From assembly GCA_954871525.1 (NCBI GenBank), contig OX940861.1:12694842-12758841 (forward strand): 64,000 nt of DNA, given 5' to 3'. Numbering within the stretch: position 1 is the stretch's first letter; the number at the start of each line of letters is the position of its first letter. The position numbers and the translations under genes were made by a program. This document shows, piece after piece, positions 24,357 to 35,910 of the stretch. The stretch is from Parietaria judaica (taxonomy: Eukaryota > Streptophyta > Magnoliopsida > Rosales > Urticaceae). The notes below the pieces were generated by a model. The model saw only the letters and a program-made list of their open reading frames with translations. It did no database searches and was not told where the DNA came from.

Positions 24357-24362
24357 CCCTTG

Positions 24363-25028
24363 TCGAATTCGATAAAACTTAAGGTGTCCCTATTGGTCAA
24401 TAATGATAAGTCGATGTGTAATGTAAATGATTATCTCAAACAGTTCTTTAACATTTAATATCAGTTAAGCTTTAAATAAAGCAGACAAAATTTTAGTTGG
24501 GGATAAATAATTCGTATAAAAATAATATCCACAAATTGTTACTCTATACCTTAAATTCTGGTCAAAATACAATTTCCTCATGTACATTACTTATAGGCCA
24601 AACATTATTGAGCATTATTGTACTGTAACATACTAACGCTCTATATAATATATTTTGACAAAAATATATTTATTCATAATTGACTATGTTGTCGTTTTAA
24701 AAATAGATGAATTTGGCCCATCCGTTTCAATAATAATATGACTAAGTTAAAGCTTATATTATGACCAATCCAATTCTATTTAATTGTCGGAATAAGTTAT
24801 CCTTTCAAGAAATACGTGGATTTGATCCATTCGTTACAATATTAATTTTGATAATTGTATAAAACCGGTCAAATTCTATTATTTAAGTATTAGGCTCATA
24901 TACTCTGAAAGTAACGTACTACTAGTTCAGAAGCTTAATACAAGCCTTATTCATTTATAAAACGACAATTAATACAAATTTAACTTTTTGCTCGTATTTT
25001 CAGGTATAATAAATAATAATTTATTTAT
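24363..25028. other. AT-rich intergenic sequence, no gene
   Basis: No element ends or coding frames recognised. Confidence 0.4.
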
Positions 25029-25039
25029 TTAAACTAAAA

Positions 25040-25309
25040 GGTTAATTACGGTAAAAATACTCAAATATTGCTCACATGCTCTGTTGTGTACCCAAACTCT
25101 AAAATGATAGGTGAAGGTACCTAACATTGTTGTTTTGTTGCAGACGTTTTGGTGAAAGTACCCTAAAAACGTTAACAGTGTTAGACGGAATTTTTTGGTC
25201 TGCAACAAAACAGCCACATTGACGTTGAGTACTTTGACCAACCATTTTAGAGTTTAGGTACAGGGCAGAGCATACGGCCAAAGATCGAGTATGTTTATCG
25301 CAATTAACC
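25040..25309. mobile_element. Short Mutator-like foldback A, upstream of the PPPDE gene
   Basis: Left end GGTTAATTACGGTAAAAATA, right end the complement of GGTTAATTGCGATAAACATA. The arms each carry TACCCAAACTC- or GTACCTAA-type words, as in the copies at 1358, 32748, 39251 and 54830. Flanking TTAAACTAA (25029-25037) and TTAAATTAA (25310-25318) are similar but offset two bases from the left end, so a duplication is possible, not proven. It ends 326 bp before the start codon of the next gene and may contribute to its promoter. Confidence 0.65.
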
Positions 25310-25559
25310 TTAAATTAATGGCATGACTTTACTAAGTATAAAGAGGTTTCGGAACGCCAATGCTTTCGGCTATTGCAAGGAAGAAGAACCTGATTTTTAA
25401 AGATTCTCGTTTTAATAAATAAATAAATAAATAATAATTAGAAAAGCTTTTTTTAATTATTGCTTTTTGCTGATTTCTAAGCTCTCGGAGAATTTCGGGG
25501 AACAAAGTCTTTCTTCTTCTCGATTCGAGCTATTTTCTTTGCTCTGCGAATTCAGGATC

Positions 25560-25582
25560 TTCTTCTTCTTCTTCTTCTTCTT
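25560..25582 (+). repeat. (CTT)n tract in the likely 5' leader of the PPPDE gene
   Basis: About seven CTT units, 54 bp before the ATG. Pyrimidine-rich leaders are common in plant genes. Confidence 0.75.
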
Positions 25583-25635
25583 GGAGAGTGATTGGTTTCG
25601 GAAGAAGCGCGAGGGAGTGTTTGGGAGCCGAGAAA

Positions 25636-25704
25636 ATGCTTTGTCGTATGGCTCTGGTGCCGAGGAAGAAGAAGACTGGGAAAGTGCCGGTTTATTTGAA
25701 CGTC

Positions 25705-25742
<38 letters not shown>

Positions 25743-27485
25743 AGGGCTCGGAGTTTACCACTCTGGTGTTCAAGGTAACACTCCATCAATCTCGTTGTTT
25801 GTTTTTTCCTCCTTCGCAGAGTTCTGATTACTGGGTTTTGAGGCCTGTTTGGCTGCCGAGAAAGTGCGGGAAAAGGGAAAGGAAAGTTGCCCCTCACTCT
25901 TTCCGAGATACTGGCTCTCCGAAATGGATTCCCGCTCGGATCTGAGCTTGCGTTAGCTTTCACCTTTTGGATCTGGATTGAGTTGAGAGATTCTTGTTGT
26001 TGTCTGCTTAATCTCCTCGGTGTAATGGATTATTATAATCGCTTAATTTATTATAAACCATGAGATCATCACCATGACCAACCACATTTGTTAGCCCTAG
26101 TTCCAACAGTTCTCAATTTTATAATGTTTTTCCATGAAGCTAGACCTGATACAGCTTAAAGAAATCTTTCTAGATTCCGACATTTTCTGATCTCTCTTTG
26201 TTTGCTTTGACTTATTCAGTCCATGACGTTGAATATGCTTTTGGAGCCCATGACCACTCAACCACCGGAATCTTCGAGGTCGAGCCGAAGCTCTGTCCCG
26301 GCTTCACGTTCAGGAAGTCGATTCTGATCGGAAGAACTGATTTGGGGCCCAAAGAGGTGCGGTCGTTGATGGAGAAACTGGCCGAGGAATATTCCGGGAA
26401 CACTTATCATCTGATCACCAAGAATTGCAATCATTTCTGCAACGATGTCTGTGTCCGATTGTCGGGGAAGCCGATTCCTCGCTGGGTCAACCGACTTGCT
26501 CGCCTCGGTGAGTACTCAGTCTCGTTTCTTCTCTTATATAATGCCATTAAGTATTGCGAGTTTCGTCTCAAAACTAATTGGCAATGATTAATGCGAATGT
26601 TATAAATTAAATGCAAATTAGGACTGAAATCCAATATTAGAAAACTCAAAGGGCGAGGAGACGATTAGGTAAAAAGTAAATAGAGATAGTACGAAAAAAA
26701 TGACGATTAGGTTTTAATAAACCCTGAAACACCAGTAATATAAAAGTCTACTCGGACCGGTCTGTACCATGGAGGCAAGTGCAATCTCTCTGCATCCACC
26801 ATTGAGCCCCTAAAGTGTCCAATTAAATATGCGTTCCGAGAAACTGAAAATGGATTAAAAAAAAAAAAAAACGGATTCGGGTCATGAACTTTAATGAGTT
26901 TAATAACTCGTGATCTTATAAAACTTGTTAAACTCGTTAGTTTTTTTCTATGTGGCGTCCTTCATACGCCTTCTCAAGATGATGGTTCTTGTTAAGTTTC
27001 TTTTAAGTTTGCTCATCTCGAGCCAGATCCTATTATTTAGACACTCGTTTTAACTTTGTAGACTCTAATACTGTGTTGAGTATACGATTACATCTCCAAA
27101 CCAATTGGCAACAAATAGTGGAACCCATAATCTTAATTCTTACGTTCCATATCAAGTTTCATATATTGAAATGGGTGATTGACATGGACTCTATCATTGT
27201 TGTTTATTGCATTTAATCTCAGGCCTCTTCTGCAACTGTGTTCTTCCGGCTGGATTGAACGAAACAAAGGTTCGTCAAGTGAGATCCGATGGGGTTTGCG
27301 AGGGACAAAAGAAGAAGCTAAGAAGCCATTCGAATAGCTATCCTTCATCAAATCGTCCGAATTCTTCACTGGCAATATCATCATCGAGTTCATCGTCGAG
27401 AAACAGTAAACAAAAAAGCGGTAACCCTCCACCGCCCTCTCTGATTCATTCTTCTTCAACCTCGACTGTTTCGCTAAAGCTCTGA
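25636..27485 (+). CDS. PPPDE/DeSI-like putative deSUMOylating or deubiquitinating peptidase
   Basis: Three exons join cleanly: 25636-25774, 26220-26507 and 27223-27485, with GT-AG introns, giving 229 residues. The N-terminus MLCRMALVPRKKK and the run VPVYLNVYDLTPINGYAYWL are characteristic of the plant deSI-like (DUF862/PPPDE) family. This is a papain-like fold that removes SUMO or ubiquitin from proteins. The predicted catalytic pair is visible: His42 in YHSGV, and Cys116 in the NCNHFC motif. The PPPDE domain spans about residues 16-150. The tail from about 165 is Ser- and Lys-rich, likely disordered, and poorly conserved in the family. The start at 25636 is preferred because CR precedes the conserved basic run; Met5 is an alternative. 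Intron 2 is 715 bp. An AATAAA near 28001 could belong to its 3' end. The domain call is firm; the substrate (SUMO or ubiquitin) cannot be told from sequence. Confidence 0.95.
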
Positions 27486-28094
27486 AAACTGCTTATATCA
27501 GATCTTTCGATCGTACTAGGTCCTAGAATCTCATATACGAGCAAAAAAGGAAAGAAAAAACGACTCGGGTGAGAAAAATGATAATATTCTTTACATGTTT
27601 ACCTTTTGGTTTGTTTAACAGCTGCGTAAAGCGATACAGCGTTTGCTTTCAGTGTAAAATTTTTCACTAGTTTCTCTCTGCTTTATGGAGATACACACAT
27701 ATATATAGTTCAATGTATGTGTTATGTATATTTTGCGAGTAATATGTTCACAATATTGAAAACAATTCCATAATTATATATTAGGTGTGCACAGATTTAT
27801 TGTTAACTTAAGGCATTTAATGTGAAAGTTAAATATGTTGGAGGGACCTATGTTTCAGTTTCTGTTTGTTGTTGATGTCATTAAGTGCTTAGCAGTTTAG
27901 GTATGAGCTGTGTTGAGTTTTTAGGTTTCTCACAGATCATGTGCTTAGTTAGGTCTAGATGTGTGCTCTGTAATTACATTATAATACACACTTCTTTTCC
28001 AATAAAAGATTTTCTATCAATGGTAAGTTATATTATTCCATTTGCAATGAAAGCTTATTGGGTTGATAATGCCTTTATGGGCGAGGAATATAAA

Positions 28095-28664
28095 GGGTAA
28101 ATACAGGCAAAAGTAATTTGAAATACACAAAATTCCACGACATATTCTTAATCTTATTTCGTCGTGGTAAAAGTACCAAAAGTAACTTTTTCGTGTCACC
28201 GTAAGTTCCAAATGACTTCCTTTATGACTTATCCATCAAATGTCACGTGTGACATCTTTACACGTCCACGTATTCTAGTGTTCTCTGAATTTATAGATGC
28301 TAACCCCGAAGTCGAATTTTGTAACCCTACATTCGGGGTTAGTAGCATCACCGACTTCGATGTTGTTTTAGTAAACAAACCCCCAATGATCTTGTGTAGG
28401 ATCACTATAATCCAACTTCGAGATTAGCATCTATGACATCTGTGATATTAACTCTGTTGTCGGTGATGCTAACCCCAAATTGGGAATACGTGAGCACGTA
28501 AAAACGTGACAAGTGACATTTGACGGATGAGTAATTACGGAAGCTATGTGGAACTTACAATGACATGGAAATTTTAATTTTAGTACTTTTACCACGACAA
28601 AATAGAATGAAGAATATACCGTGAAATTTAGTGTATTTCAAGATACTTTAACCTGTATTTACCC
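28095..28664. mobile_element. Foldback TIR element with ends like the outer nest element
   Basis: Left end GGGTAAATACAGGCAAAAGT, right end the complement of GGGTAAATACAGGTTAAAGT. The arms match over about 200 bp. They include TTTCGTCGTGGTAAAAGTAC-type words and inner GATGCTAACCCC inverted repeats. The start resembles the outer element at 16958. No clear 9-bp duplication was found. It lies about 600 bp after the PPPDE stop codon. Confidence 0.72.
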
Positions 28665-28897
28665 AACAATTTAAAATGGGGCAGCTCCATAGAGTTATGG
28701 TTGAGTAAATTATTTTATACCCGTTTTGAAATAATTAAGAAAGTTTTTTTCTTTCTTTTCTGGAAGTTTTTTTTTTTTTTTTTTTTGGTTCTTGAGATCT
28801 TGTGTTAAGCCGGCACCATAATAGGTAAATGAGCATGTATGCTACATGTTTAAGTAGAGAATCCAGAACGGTTAAAATACCGGATTGAAATTAGAAA

Positions 28898-28984
28898 ATG
28901 CATTAAACCGCTAAATGGAAATGGAACAACGGTTTAATGCATTAGCGGTTTAAATGGAACGGTTTAATGCATTAGCGGTTTAAT
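28898..28984. repeat. Short direct and inverted repeat
   Basis: The word CGGTTTAATGCATTAGCGGT occurs at 28930 and 28960, with an inverted partner TGCATTAAACCGCTAAA at 28899. Confidence 0.8.
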
Positions 28985-30120
28985 ACACATCGACATTTGG
29001 ATATATTTTTTAAGTTTTACGAGAGGTTTATTTAGATTGAACCATATGGATACCATTTATGTTGGATACGGGTCGTTGGTCATTTGAACTAGTTGTGTAT
29101 TTTTATGTCGTGAATTTTTAGATTTTTCGATATACAAGATAATTATTAGCAGCTTCAAGTGTTTTACCATCATATTCTTCCGCTATAAGTGAGAATTATT
29201 TAAAATGTGACGTGATCCTTTCACTCTTAAATCTTAATTATGTGTATATATATATATAATATATAAGACTTTGTATGAATTATTATAATAATGTGAACTC
29301 AAGATTATAAAGTCATGACAGAACTGATAAGCTATCCCATAAGAAATTATTATCATAAGATGAGAGACCCACTTAGATAAATAATGTTTTTCTACTTAAC
29401 GGATATATTTCAATGTTGTTTATTAATCTTTTTTAATTATGTCTTACGATTTGTACAAATACTCATAACGAACACATTATATTGCAATTTGCACATACAA
29501 TGTATGCTCACAGTTGGTCAATTCGAAGCATAAAAGTGGTTTTTTCTTTTCATTACTTCAGTCAATATGAAAGGCATATTTTCTTTTTCTTTATGCATTT
29601 ATTCACACTTTATGCAATCGGTGACAATACATGTACACTAAAGAAATGATTTTTGTTGCAAAATGTCAGCACTATCGTTTAATTAAACTTCGAAGTAGTA
29701 CACTAATAACGCGTCTTTAATTACTCTTGGAAACCACGTTTTTTGATGTAAAAATATATAAATATGGTGGTTAGTTAAGATAAACGCATAATGCATAAGT
29801 CGTGGACTACTATAAAAACTCGAGAGGGAAATTAATACGAAATTAAAGAAAAGGAAAACAAAAAAGCTTCTTTAGATCATTTGAAGAGTCTCCTTCGGCC
29901 TTCCCACCTAAAAGGCTAAAATACAAAACCAACAAGAATATCCTTTTTAAAAAACCAATAGATAAAAAAAAATGGTAATAAGAGTATACAGTACAAATGC
30001 ATTATACAAATTGAGAAAATAATGTCCTTATTTTGATAAATATATCATACTGAGAATGATCTATCATGTAAGGGCCAATAGTATCACTTCCCAAAAAAAA
30101 AAAAAATGTAATGCTCTACA
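28985..30120. other. AT-rich intergenic sequence, no gene
   Basis: Short TA runs only. No element boundary or coding frame recognised. Confidence 0.45.
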
Positions 30121-30123
30121 ATT

Positions 30124-30622
30124 TAGGGGTGAAACCGGGTAGGGTACCCGGTTTTTGAGGTACCCGATACCCGGATCCGGAAATTGGGTATCCGAAAATT
30201 GATACCCGGATCTGGTACCCAAAATTCGGGTATCCAGTTTTGATACCCGGATTTACTACACGGGGTTTTGGAAACTACCCGGATTTACTACCTTTTTTTT
30301 TTTAAGTATATCATCTCAAAAATAAAAATATATATTCATTGTCTTAAAATTAAAATGTATAAAAAAAAACATACTCTCGCGCATCAAGCATAAGTATATC
30401 ACACGATGAGAAAGAAACCCTAAAAAAAATTAAAGGAAAAATAAATAATTAATATAAACCGGGTACCGGGTACCCGGTCATTAAAATTAAAAATTAATAC
30501 CCGGTATCTGTATCCGGTTCTAATCCAATACGAGTACTCTGATCCAGAATCTGGATTCGGATTTTAAATCCGGATACGGATTCGGATTCGGGTTATTACC
30601 CGGTTTCCGGCTATTATTTGCA
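30124..30622. mobile_element. hAT MITE, CCGGATCC-rich family, degenerate copy 2
   Basis: The left end TAGGGGTGAAACCGGGTAGG matches the intact copy at 63143. The interior has the same runs of ACCCGG and CCGGATCCGG words and the same AT-rich centre with TCTCGCGCATCAAGCA. The right end is decayed (TTATTTGCATTTCAA instead of TTTTCATCCCTA), so no duplication can be shown. Confidence 0.7.
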
Positions 30623-30933
30623 TTTCAACTTTGGTTTCTTGAATTCCAATTAAGTCAGATTTTTTTTTTATTTGTTTGATGAAAACTAAGATTCAGCAAT
30701 CCCCGGAACTTGAGTTCGGAGTTTTGGCTCAATAAATCAAAATGAGGGAATCCGGTATTTTTGATTCACTAGTATTTACGGGACTAAAATTAAGGTTAGT
30801 TATTTTACTTAATGACCAAATTATTATGTACAATTTTATATAATTGTTTTAGGACTCTTATTTTGCAATCCCATTAATTGATTTGTTGCGCCACGAATAT
30901 CAATATTTTTTTATTGGTGGTGAAGAATATTAA

Positions 30934-31678
30934 GGGGGCGTTTGGTTATGGTATCCGAGACCAATTTCTGGTTTTGGTTTCAAATAGTGTCATATTGGTT
31001 TCGCATACCACGTTTGGTTGCCAGTTGTCTCTGTTTTCCGAGACCGGTCTCGCAGACCACTGAAATTTTAATGAAGGAAAACAGAAAACGACTTGAAGTT
31101 TTTTTCTGTCTTTGGTCTTCAACTCAATATAGTACAAAATAAAACAATAATAATATATTATCATTCTATAATATTATTGTACTATTTATAATAAGATATT
31201 AACTATGAAATTAACTTATATATATAAATTATTAAAATCATTTTTATATATAATAATAAATTTTAATGATATTACAATCATATTAACAAATGTACTTAAA
31301 TTATGTATATTATTAAATACTAACTTAATTACAATGATGTAAACTCTTGAACGGAATATTTACTATATATTACATTATTTAAACATGTAATTAGAGTCAT
31401 GAAATATGAATAATTTTTTGTATTATATGGCAAATATTTTTTAAATATAATATTAATATATATTACTTTCAAATAAAACAAACTTTCTTTTTAGTAACAT
31501 AAGTTGTGTTTTATTGTATTTTTTTTCATTTATATTCAACCACAAATTAACACAAAACTAACCAAACAGTGTTTCAAAAATCAAACCCCCAAACTGATTT
31601 GGTAGACTAAACCCTCAGACTGGTTTCCCAAACCAATTTGCAAAACTGGTTTCCCAAACCAGTTTTCCAAACGCCACC
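30934..31678. mobile_element. Tourist-like (PIF/Harbinger) MITE
   Basis: Left end GGGGGCGTTTGGTTATGG, right end the complement of GGTGGCGTTTGGAAAAC. It is flanked by the trinucleotide TAA (30931-30933 and 31679-31681), which is the PIF/Harbinger target preference. Subterminal inverted words of the type GGTTTCC-AAACC are frequent, and the centre is AT-rich. It has no transposase. Confidence 0.75.
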
Positions 31679-31681
31679 TAA

Positions 31682-32740
31682 AATTCTTAATTAAAAAATG
31701 TGTCATGTGAATTTATATTCTGAAATTGACCAAAGATACTTTGGGTTGCATAAATGGACAAAAGGATTAGTATCAATTGGCAAAAGATACAATATGTTAG
31801 CCTCTGAAAGACTGAAACACAATAATCTGTATTGTCTTCTTCTCTTTAGCATCATCATCAACACCCAATTTCACTTTAATTATTACCTTAGGGGAATCGT
31901 CTTCTTCCCCAAAACATTGCCCATTTTGTCCCCGTCCCACTTTTCTTCCTTTTTCTATTTTGGCTTTTGGCTTGTGACTTCTAGCCTTACACATGGTAGG
32001 TCTTCAAAAAATAAAAAATCATAATGTACAAAATGTGTAGATTTGAATATTTGAGCTTATGATATTGATTTTCCGAGTATCACGAACCAAGATTGCATGC
32101 ACGCAAATTATTTACAATGTGTGTGACTTTATTGCAAAATCAAAAATAAAAAATTGGCGACCCCGGCCACGAGTTTTAGTCGATATAGCGGAAATTGTGG
32201 TCCTTGCTTTTCAAGAATTATTGCGGCGAGGTAACTCTATAATAAATATAAAAGTTCAGAATTCAAACTGATCTTTCTATAATTTTCAAAGTTCTAAATT
32301 TGGATTCAATGAATAATACAAGTATATCATATTTTCATATCTTAAATGCAAGCAGTCGGATTTTGATCAAAGTGAATTTTAATAATTGAATACTACAATA
32401 TAAATATACCGGAATTAGAATATTTGGGTTCAGACTTTCTCAAAACAATAATTTTATGTTTCTTCATTTACCTGAATTTCGCGAAATCGATACTAGAATT
32501 TGAGTTTTACACAGTTCGCTGAGGCGTAGTTATGACGGATGCGAATACCGCCCCTTTACCGTTGGCCATGACTAACACCTAAATTAATAACTTCTTTAAA
32601 GCTCATTTAGAAGCGTTTTGTTTTGTTGTATCATAATTTAATTGGCGATTCATTTGCCACTTTCATTAGAAGCATGAATGCAATACAAATAATCATGTAA
32701 TTTGGATTTGCGAAGGCAAATTTAATATTCTTGATTATAT
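31682..32740. other. Intergenic sequence, no gene recognised
   Basis: ORFs at about 31698-32024 and 32059-32271 have no recognisable domain and no conserved features. Treated as non-coding. Confidence 0.4.
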
Positions 32741-32747
32741 ATAAAAA

Positions 32748-33878
32748 GGGAAAATTGCGGCAAAAATACTCAACCTTTGGTCAAACTGCTTCCCGTGTAC
32801 CTAACTTTTAAAACTGGCGGTAAAAATACCCAACGTGCGTTGACCGTGACTTTGGCATGAAAACGTTAATTTTTCCGTTAACATCTCTCATGTGGCCGTT
32901 AGCGGCAAAAATACCCAACTTTTTTTTTTAATTTATATTTTTTTTACTTGATTAATGATAATTACTTGAATTCAAAATACATGGAATAACACAAAATTTA
33001 GTCAAAACATCAATTGATTTCTTAATGTGCTTTGTATAAGCTACATTTGTTGATAAAAATCTTATTATTATGAGAAATTTTAAACATAATGTTACGGGTA
33101 TTTTAAGTAATTGAACAGGGTTTTGAAAATAGGTATCCGGATTTCCGGATCCGGATACTGGTAGTGATTTTTGGATACCCGGAAAACCGGATCCGGATAC
33201 GGGTAGTTCAAAAAAATCGGATACCCGATGCGGTTACAGCCCTACCCTTTTCATTGGTAATTGACCGTTTTAGATTGAATTAAGCTGACGTAAGCCCTTC
33301 TGAGGGCGCGTGAGGAGGGTAGGAGACGCGTGGTAGCTCGTGTGAGGCCTGTGGGGCCGCCCGTGACTATTTCTTTAAGGGTTCCGGGAGCGTTCCGTGA
33401 CCATTTCTTGCAAACTTTATGACTTTTTGAGTATCTTGATATTTCCGGAAACATCTGGACACTTTATTTCGCGAAAACAGACTTCCGGTGAATATCTCGG
33501 GCTAAAATTGACTTTATTTAATAAAAAGAAAAATTAATTATATAACTTTCCTTTTATTAATTTATTAAAAATTAATTACTTAAAATACCTGTAACATTAT
33601 GTTTAAAATTTCTCATAATAATAAGATTTTTATCAACAAATGTAACTTATACAAGCACATTAAGAAATCAATTGATGTTTTGACTAACTTTTGTGTTATT
33701 CCATGTATTTGGGTATTTTTGCCGCTAACGGCCACATGAGGATGTTAACGGAAAAATTAACGTTTTCATGCCAAAGTCACGGTCAACGCACGTTGGGTAT
33801 TTTTGCCGCCAGTTTTAAAGGTTGGGTACACGGGAGGCAGTTTGACCAAAAGTTAGGTATTTTTGCCGCAATTTTCCC
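32748..33878. mobile_element. Mutator-like foldback B (1.13 kb)
   Basis: Left end GGGAAAATTGCGGCAAAAAT, right end its near-perfect complement. The inverted arms run roughly 32748-33112 and 33545-33878 and are well matched, including TGCGTTGACCGTGACTTTGG and the AT-rich inner parts. Each arm holds three TACC(C/T)AAC-type repeats. The centre contains a hAT MITE fragment (33118-33244) and a GC-rich patch with no gene. No clear 9-bp duplication was seen. The element ends 720 bp past the 3' end of the DUF868 gene. Confidence 0.82.
33118..33244. mobile_element. hAT MITE fragment, CCGGATCC-rich family, copy 3
   Basis: Contains TATCCGGATTTCCGGATCC, CCGGATCCGGATACGGGTAG and the terminus GGTTACAGCCCTA shared with the copy at 3123. 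The other end is missing. It lies in the spacer of foldback B. Confidence 0.7.
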
Positions 33879-33884
33879 TAAAAA

Positions 33885-34597
33885 ATCAAACGGTCAACCT
33901 TGCAGGTTACGACTTGTTGACCTTTCATTTTCCCTCCCTCCCACCCTCTCTCTCTCTCGTTGCCGTTTTTGATCAACCACCACTTTTTGCTTCTCCATTT
34001 ATTTTCCATAAATTAATTTAAAATTAAATATTCTCTCAATTCCCAACTTCACTTGATCACCAGAAAGTCCGTACCACAAACAATCCATTATTATCACCAT
34101 TTTTCTTTGCTCGATCCACGACACGGTCAACACTACCCAAAACTTACGTTGAAAATGGTAACCATAATTAACTCATTATAAAAAAAAAAAAGTGACCCAC
34201 TGATCACATGCTTGTTTTTCAATGTCGGAGCGAACAGTGATCGAATCGTAATCATACAGCTAAGCAAGGATATCCAGAACCCAACGAAGATTGGTTCATT
34301 TCATCCATCACAGAACAAAAAAGCTTCAGTCTTTCTCCAAATCAAGAGCTTACACAATCCAAATTGAACAAGAACAACATGAAAATTTGATTGAATTTAA
34401 AAACTAAACTAAGAACTTGGGTCAGTTTTTTTTTTTTCTCTCTAATCTTAATCTAAGAAGATTCCAAATCTATATAGCATCATCACGAATCTTATTGAAT
34501 TTCTATGTTCATCAACAAATCAAGTTAGTAAGAGCAACACTGTGCCAAGATTTATATATGTATATATGATCGGAGATTTTTGTACCAAATGTGTATC
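33885..34597. other. 3' flank of the DUF868 gene
   Basis: AT-rich sequence with a CT run near 33943-33960. It includes the expected 3' untranslated region of the minus-strand gene; the cleavage site could not be placed. No other gene seen. Confidence 0.5.
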
Positions 34598-35590
34598 TTA
34601 TCTCCGCCATGCGTGGACCATCAGGGAGAAGCCGGCGGGCCCGCCGGAGAGCTCGCTCTCCTCCATGCTCGCCCACTCCATCACCGACGAGCTCCCGCCC
34701 GAGGAAGCGCCGGACGAGATCGACACCGACGACGACGACAAGCTCTTCCCCCAAACCTGGTGCTGCGCCCACAGGCTCTCCGCCGGGAAATTCGCCCCCG
34801 GCTCGTCCTCGAACCGGAACATGAAAACCGCGCAGGCCTCGTCGTTCTGCGCGTCGAACAGCCAGTTGTACACGTCCCACGAGATCTGAACCCCGACGCC
34901 GTCGATCTCGACACGCTCGTTGCCGCGGAACTTCCATTTCAGGCGCTTCACTTGCAGAGCCTTCTTCCCGTCGAAGCTGAAGACCAGCTTCGAGCAGTCC
35001 TCGCTGCCACACTCGATCTCGATCTCCCTGGTTTTGCCTCCGAACCTAGCGCGCGTGGCGTAGACTCGTTTCGCGACGACGTGGACGCGCTTCAGGACCA
35101 GAGCCTGCTCCGGATTCTCGATCGGCTTGGCTTTGGTCTTCGCCGACGCTTCCCTGACGAGATCGCCGGCGACGAGGGCCAGCTCGCCGTCGACCACGGC
35201 GGCGACGAAGAATCCGCCGGTGGGCTCGGGACCGGAGCCGAACTTGGCCCTGGAGAGGTCCCAGAAGAGGGTTACGGTGGGGGTGAGCTTCTTGGAGCCC
35301 TGCTTCTTCCAGAACACGAAGGGCTTGATCTGGAGGTGGAACGACGGAGACGACGAGGAGGAGAGAGAGAGCTGCGGAGGAGAGAGAAAGGCGTGGCGGA
35401 GGAGGCTGACGTGGAGGCTCCGGCCCAGGAAGGAGCGCGACCACGTCAGCGAGAACACGGCGGCGTCGGTGTGGTAGAGGCACGTGGTCAAATTGGGGTT
35501 GCCCGTCAACGGCGACGGCGAGCCGTGGCGGTCGTCGGAGGTCTGCGACGGGAAGAAGCACGACGGGAACGGCGAGGACGGACGGGACAT
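34598..35590 (-). CDS. DUF868 family protein (function unknown)
   Basis: A single uninterrupted reading frame of 330 residues. It carries the signature phrases of the plant DUF868 family (PF05910) in order: NLTTCLYHTD and FSLTWSRSFLGRSLHV (about 33-62), FHLQIKPFVFWKKQGSKKL (about 84-102), LFWDLSRAKFGSGPEPTGGF (about 108-127), VVDGELALVAGD, YATRARFGGKTREI, VKRLKWKFRGNERVEIDG, and ISWDVYNWLFD (about 235-245). The length is usual for the family. The biochemical role of DUF868 is not established. The start fits because MSRPSSPFPSCFFP is the usual family opening. The frame is GC-rich compared with its AT-rich surroundings, and this composition creates long overlapping ORFs on the plus strand that are not genes. 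A TATA-like box and a telo-box lie just upstream. There is no sign of damage. Confidence 0.96.
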   Translation of the reverse strand: MSRPSSPFPSCFFPSQTSDDRHGSPSPLTGNPNLTTCLYHTDAAVFSLTWSRSFLGRSLHVSLLRHAFLSPPQLSLSSSSSPSFHLQIKPFVFWKKQGSKKLTPTVTLFWDLSRAKFGSGPEPTGGFFVAAVVDGELALVAGDLVREASAKTKAKPIENPEQALVLKRVHVVAKRVYATRARFGGKTREIEIECGSEDCSKLVFSFDGKKALQVKRLKWKFRGNERVEIDGVGVQISWDVYNWLFDAQNDEACAVFMFRFEDEPGANFPAESLWAQHQVWGKSLSSSSVSISSGASSGGSSSVMEWASMEESELSGGPAGFSLMVHAWRR

Positions 35591-35667
35591 TGGATTTTTT
35601 TTTTTTTATTATTTTTTTTTTGAATAATTTTTGTTGAGGCGTGAATCAGTGAAGGGTTTCAACGTTC

Positions 35668-35694
35668 TAGGGTTTTGGGGAAAGATTATATAGG
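35668..35694 (-). promoter_or_regulatory. TATA-like box and telo-box of the DUF868 gene
   Basis: On the minus strand CCTATATAATC (35694-35684) is followed by AAAACCCTAG (35677-35668), a telo-box of the AAACCCTA type. They lie about 80-105 bp upstream of the ATG at 35590, a plausible core-promoter position. A (GA)n run flanks them at 35699-35718. Confidence 0.6.
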
Positions 35695-35910
35695 AGAAGA
35701 GAGAGAGAGAGAGAGAGGATAAACAGAGCAGAGCAACGAGGAAAAAGGAAGGAGACTTTCGGGAAAGAAAACAACAGAGTGTTAAATAGTGGACATTTTG
35801 GACTTGTTTTAAATAACTGTTGCTTTATTTTAGTGAACCATTTTTTTTTTAAATTAGATGATTTTGTTAATTTTTTAAATTATATTAATTCAATATGTTT
35901 TACCTGTGAC

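Noticed and set aside
25588..25635. Extended N-terminus for the PPPDE protein
   Set aside because: The extension starts at GTG, not ATG; the first in-frame ATG at 25636 gives the usual MLCRM-type family start.
31698..32024. 108-residue plus-strand ORF
   Set aside because: No domain, AT-driven composition and no promoter or splice support.
32748..33878. 9-bp target duplication for foldback B
   Set aside because: The flanks ATATAAAAA and TAAAAAATC are both A-rich but do not match as a true duplication.
34580..35623. Long plus-strand ORFs across the DUF868 gene
   Set aside because: They are antisense frames of a GC-rich coding exon; the minus-strand frame carries the DUF868 motifs in order.
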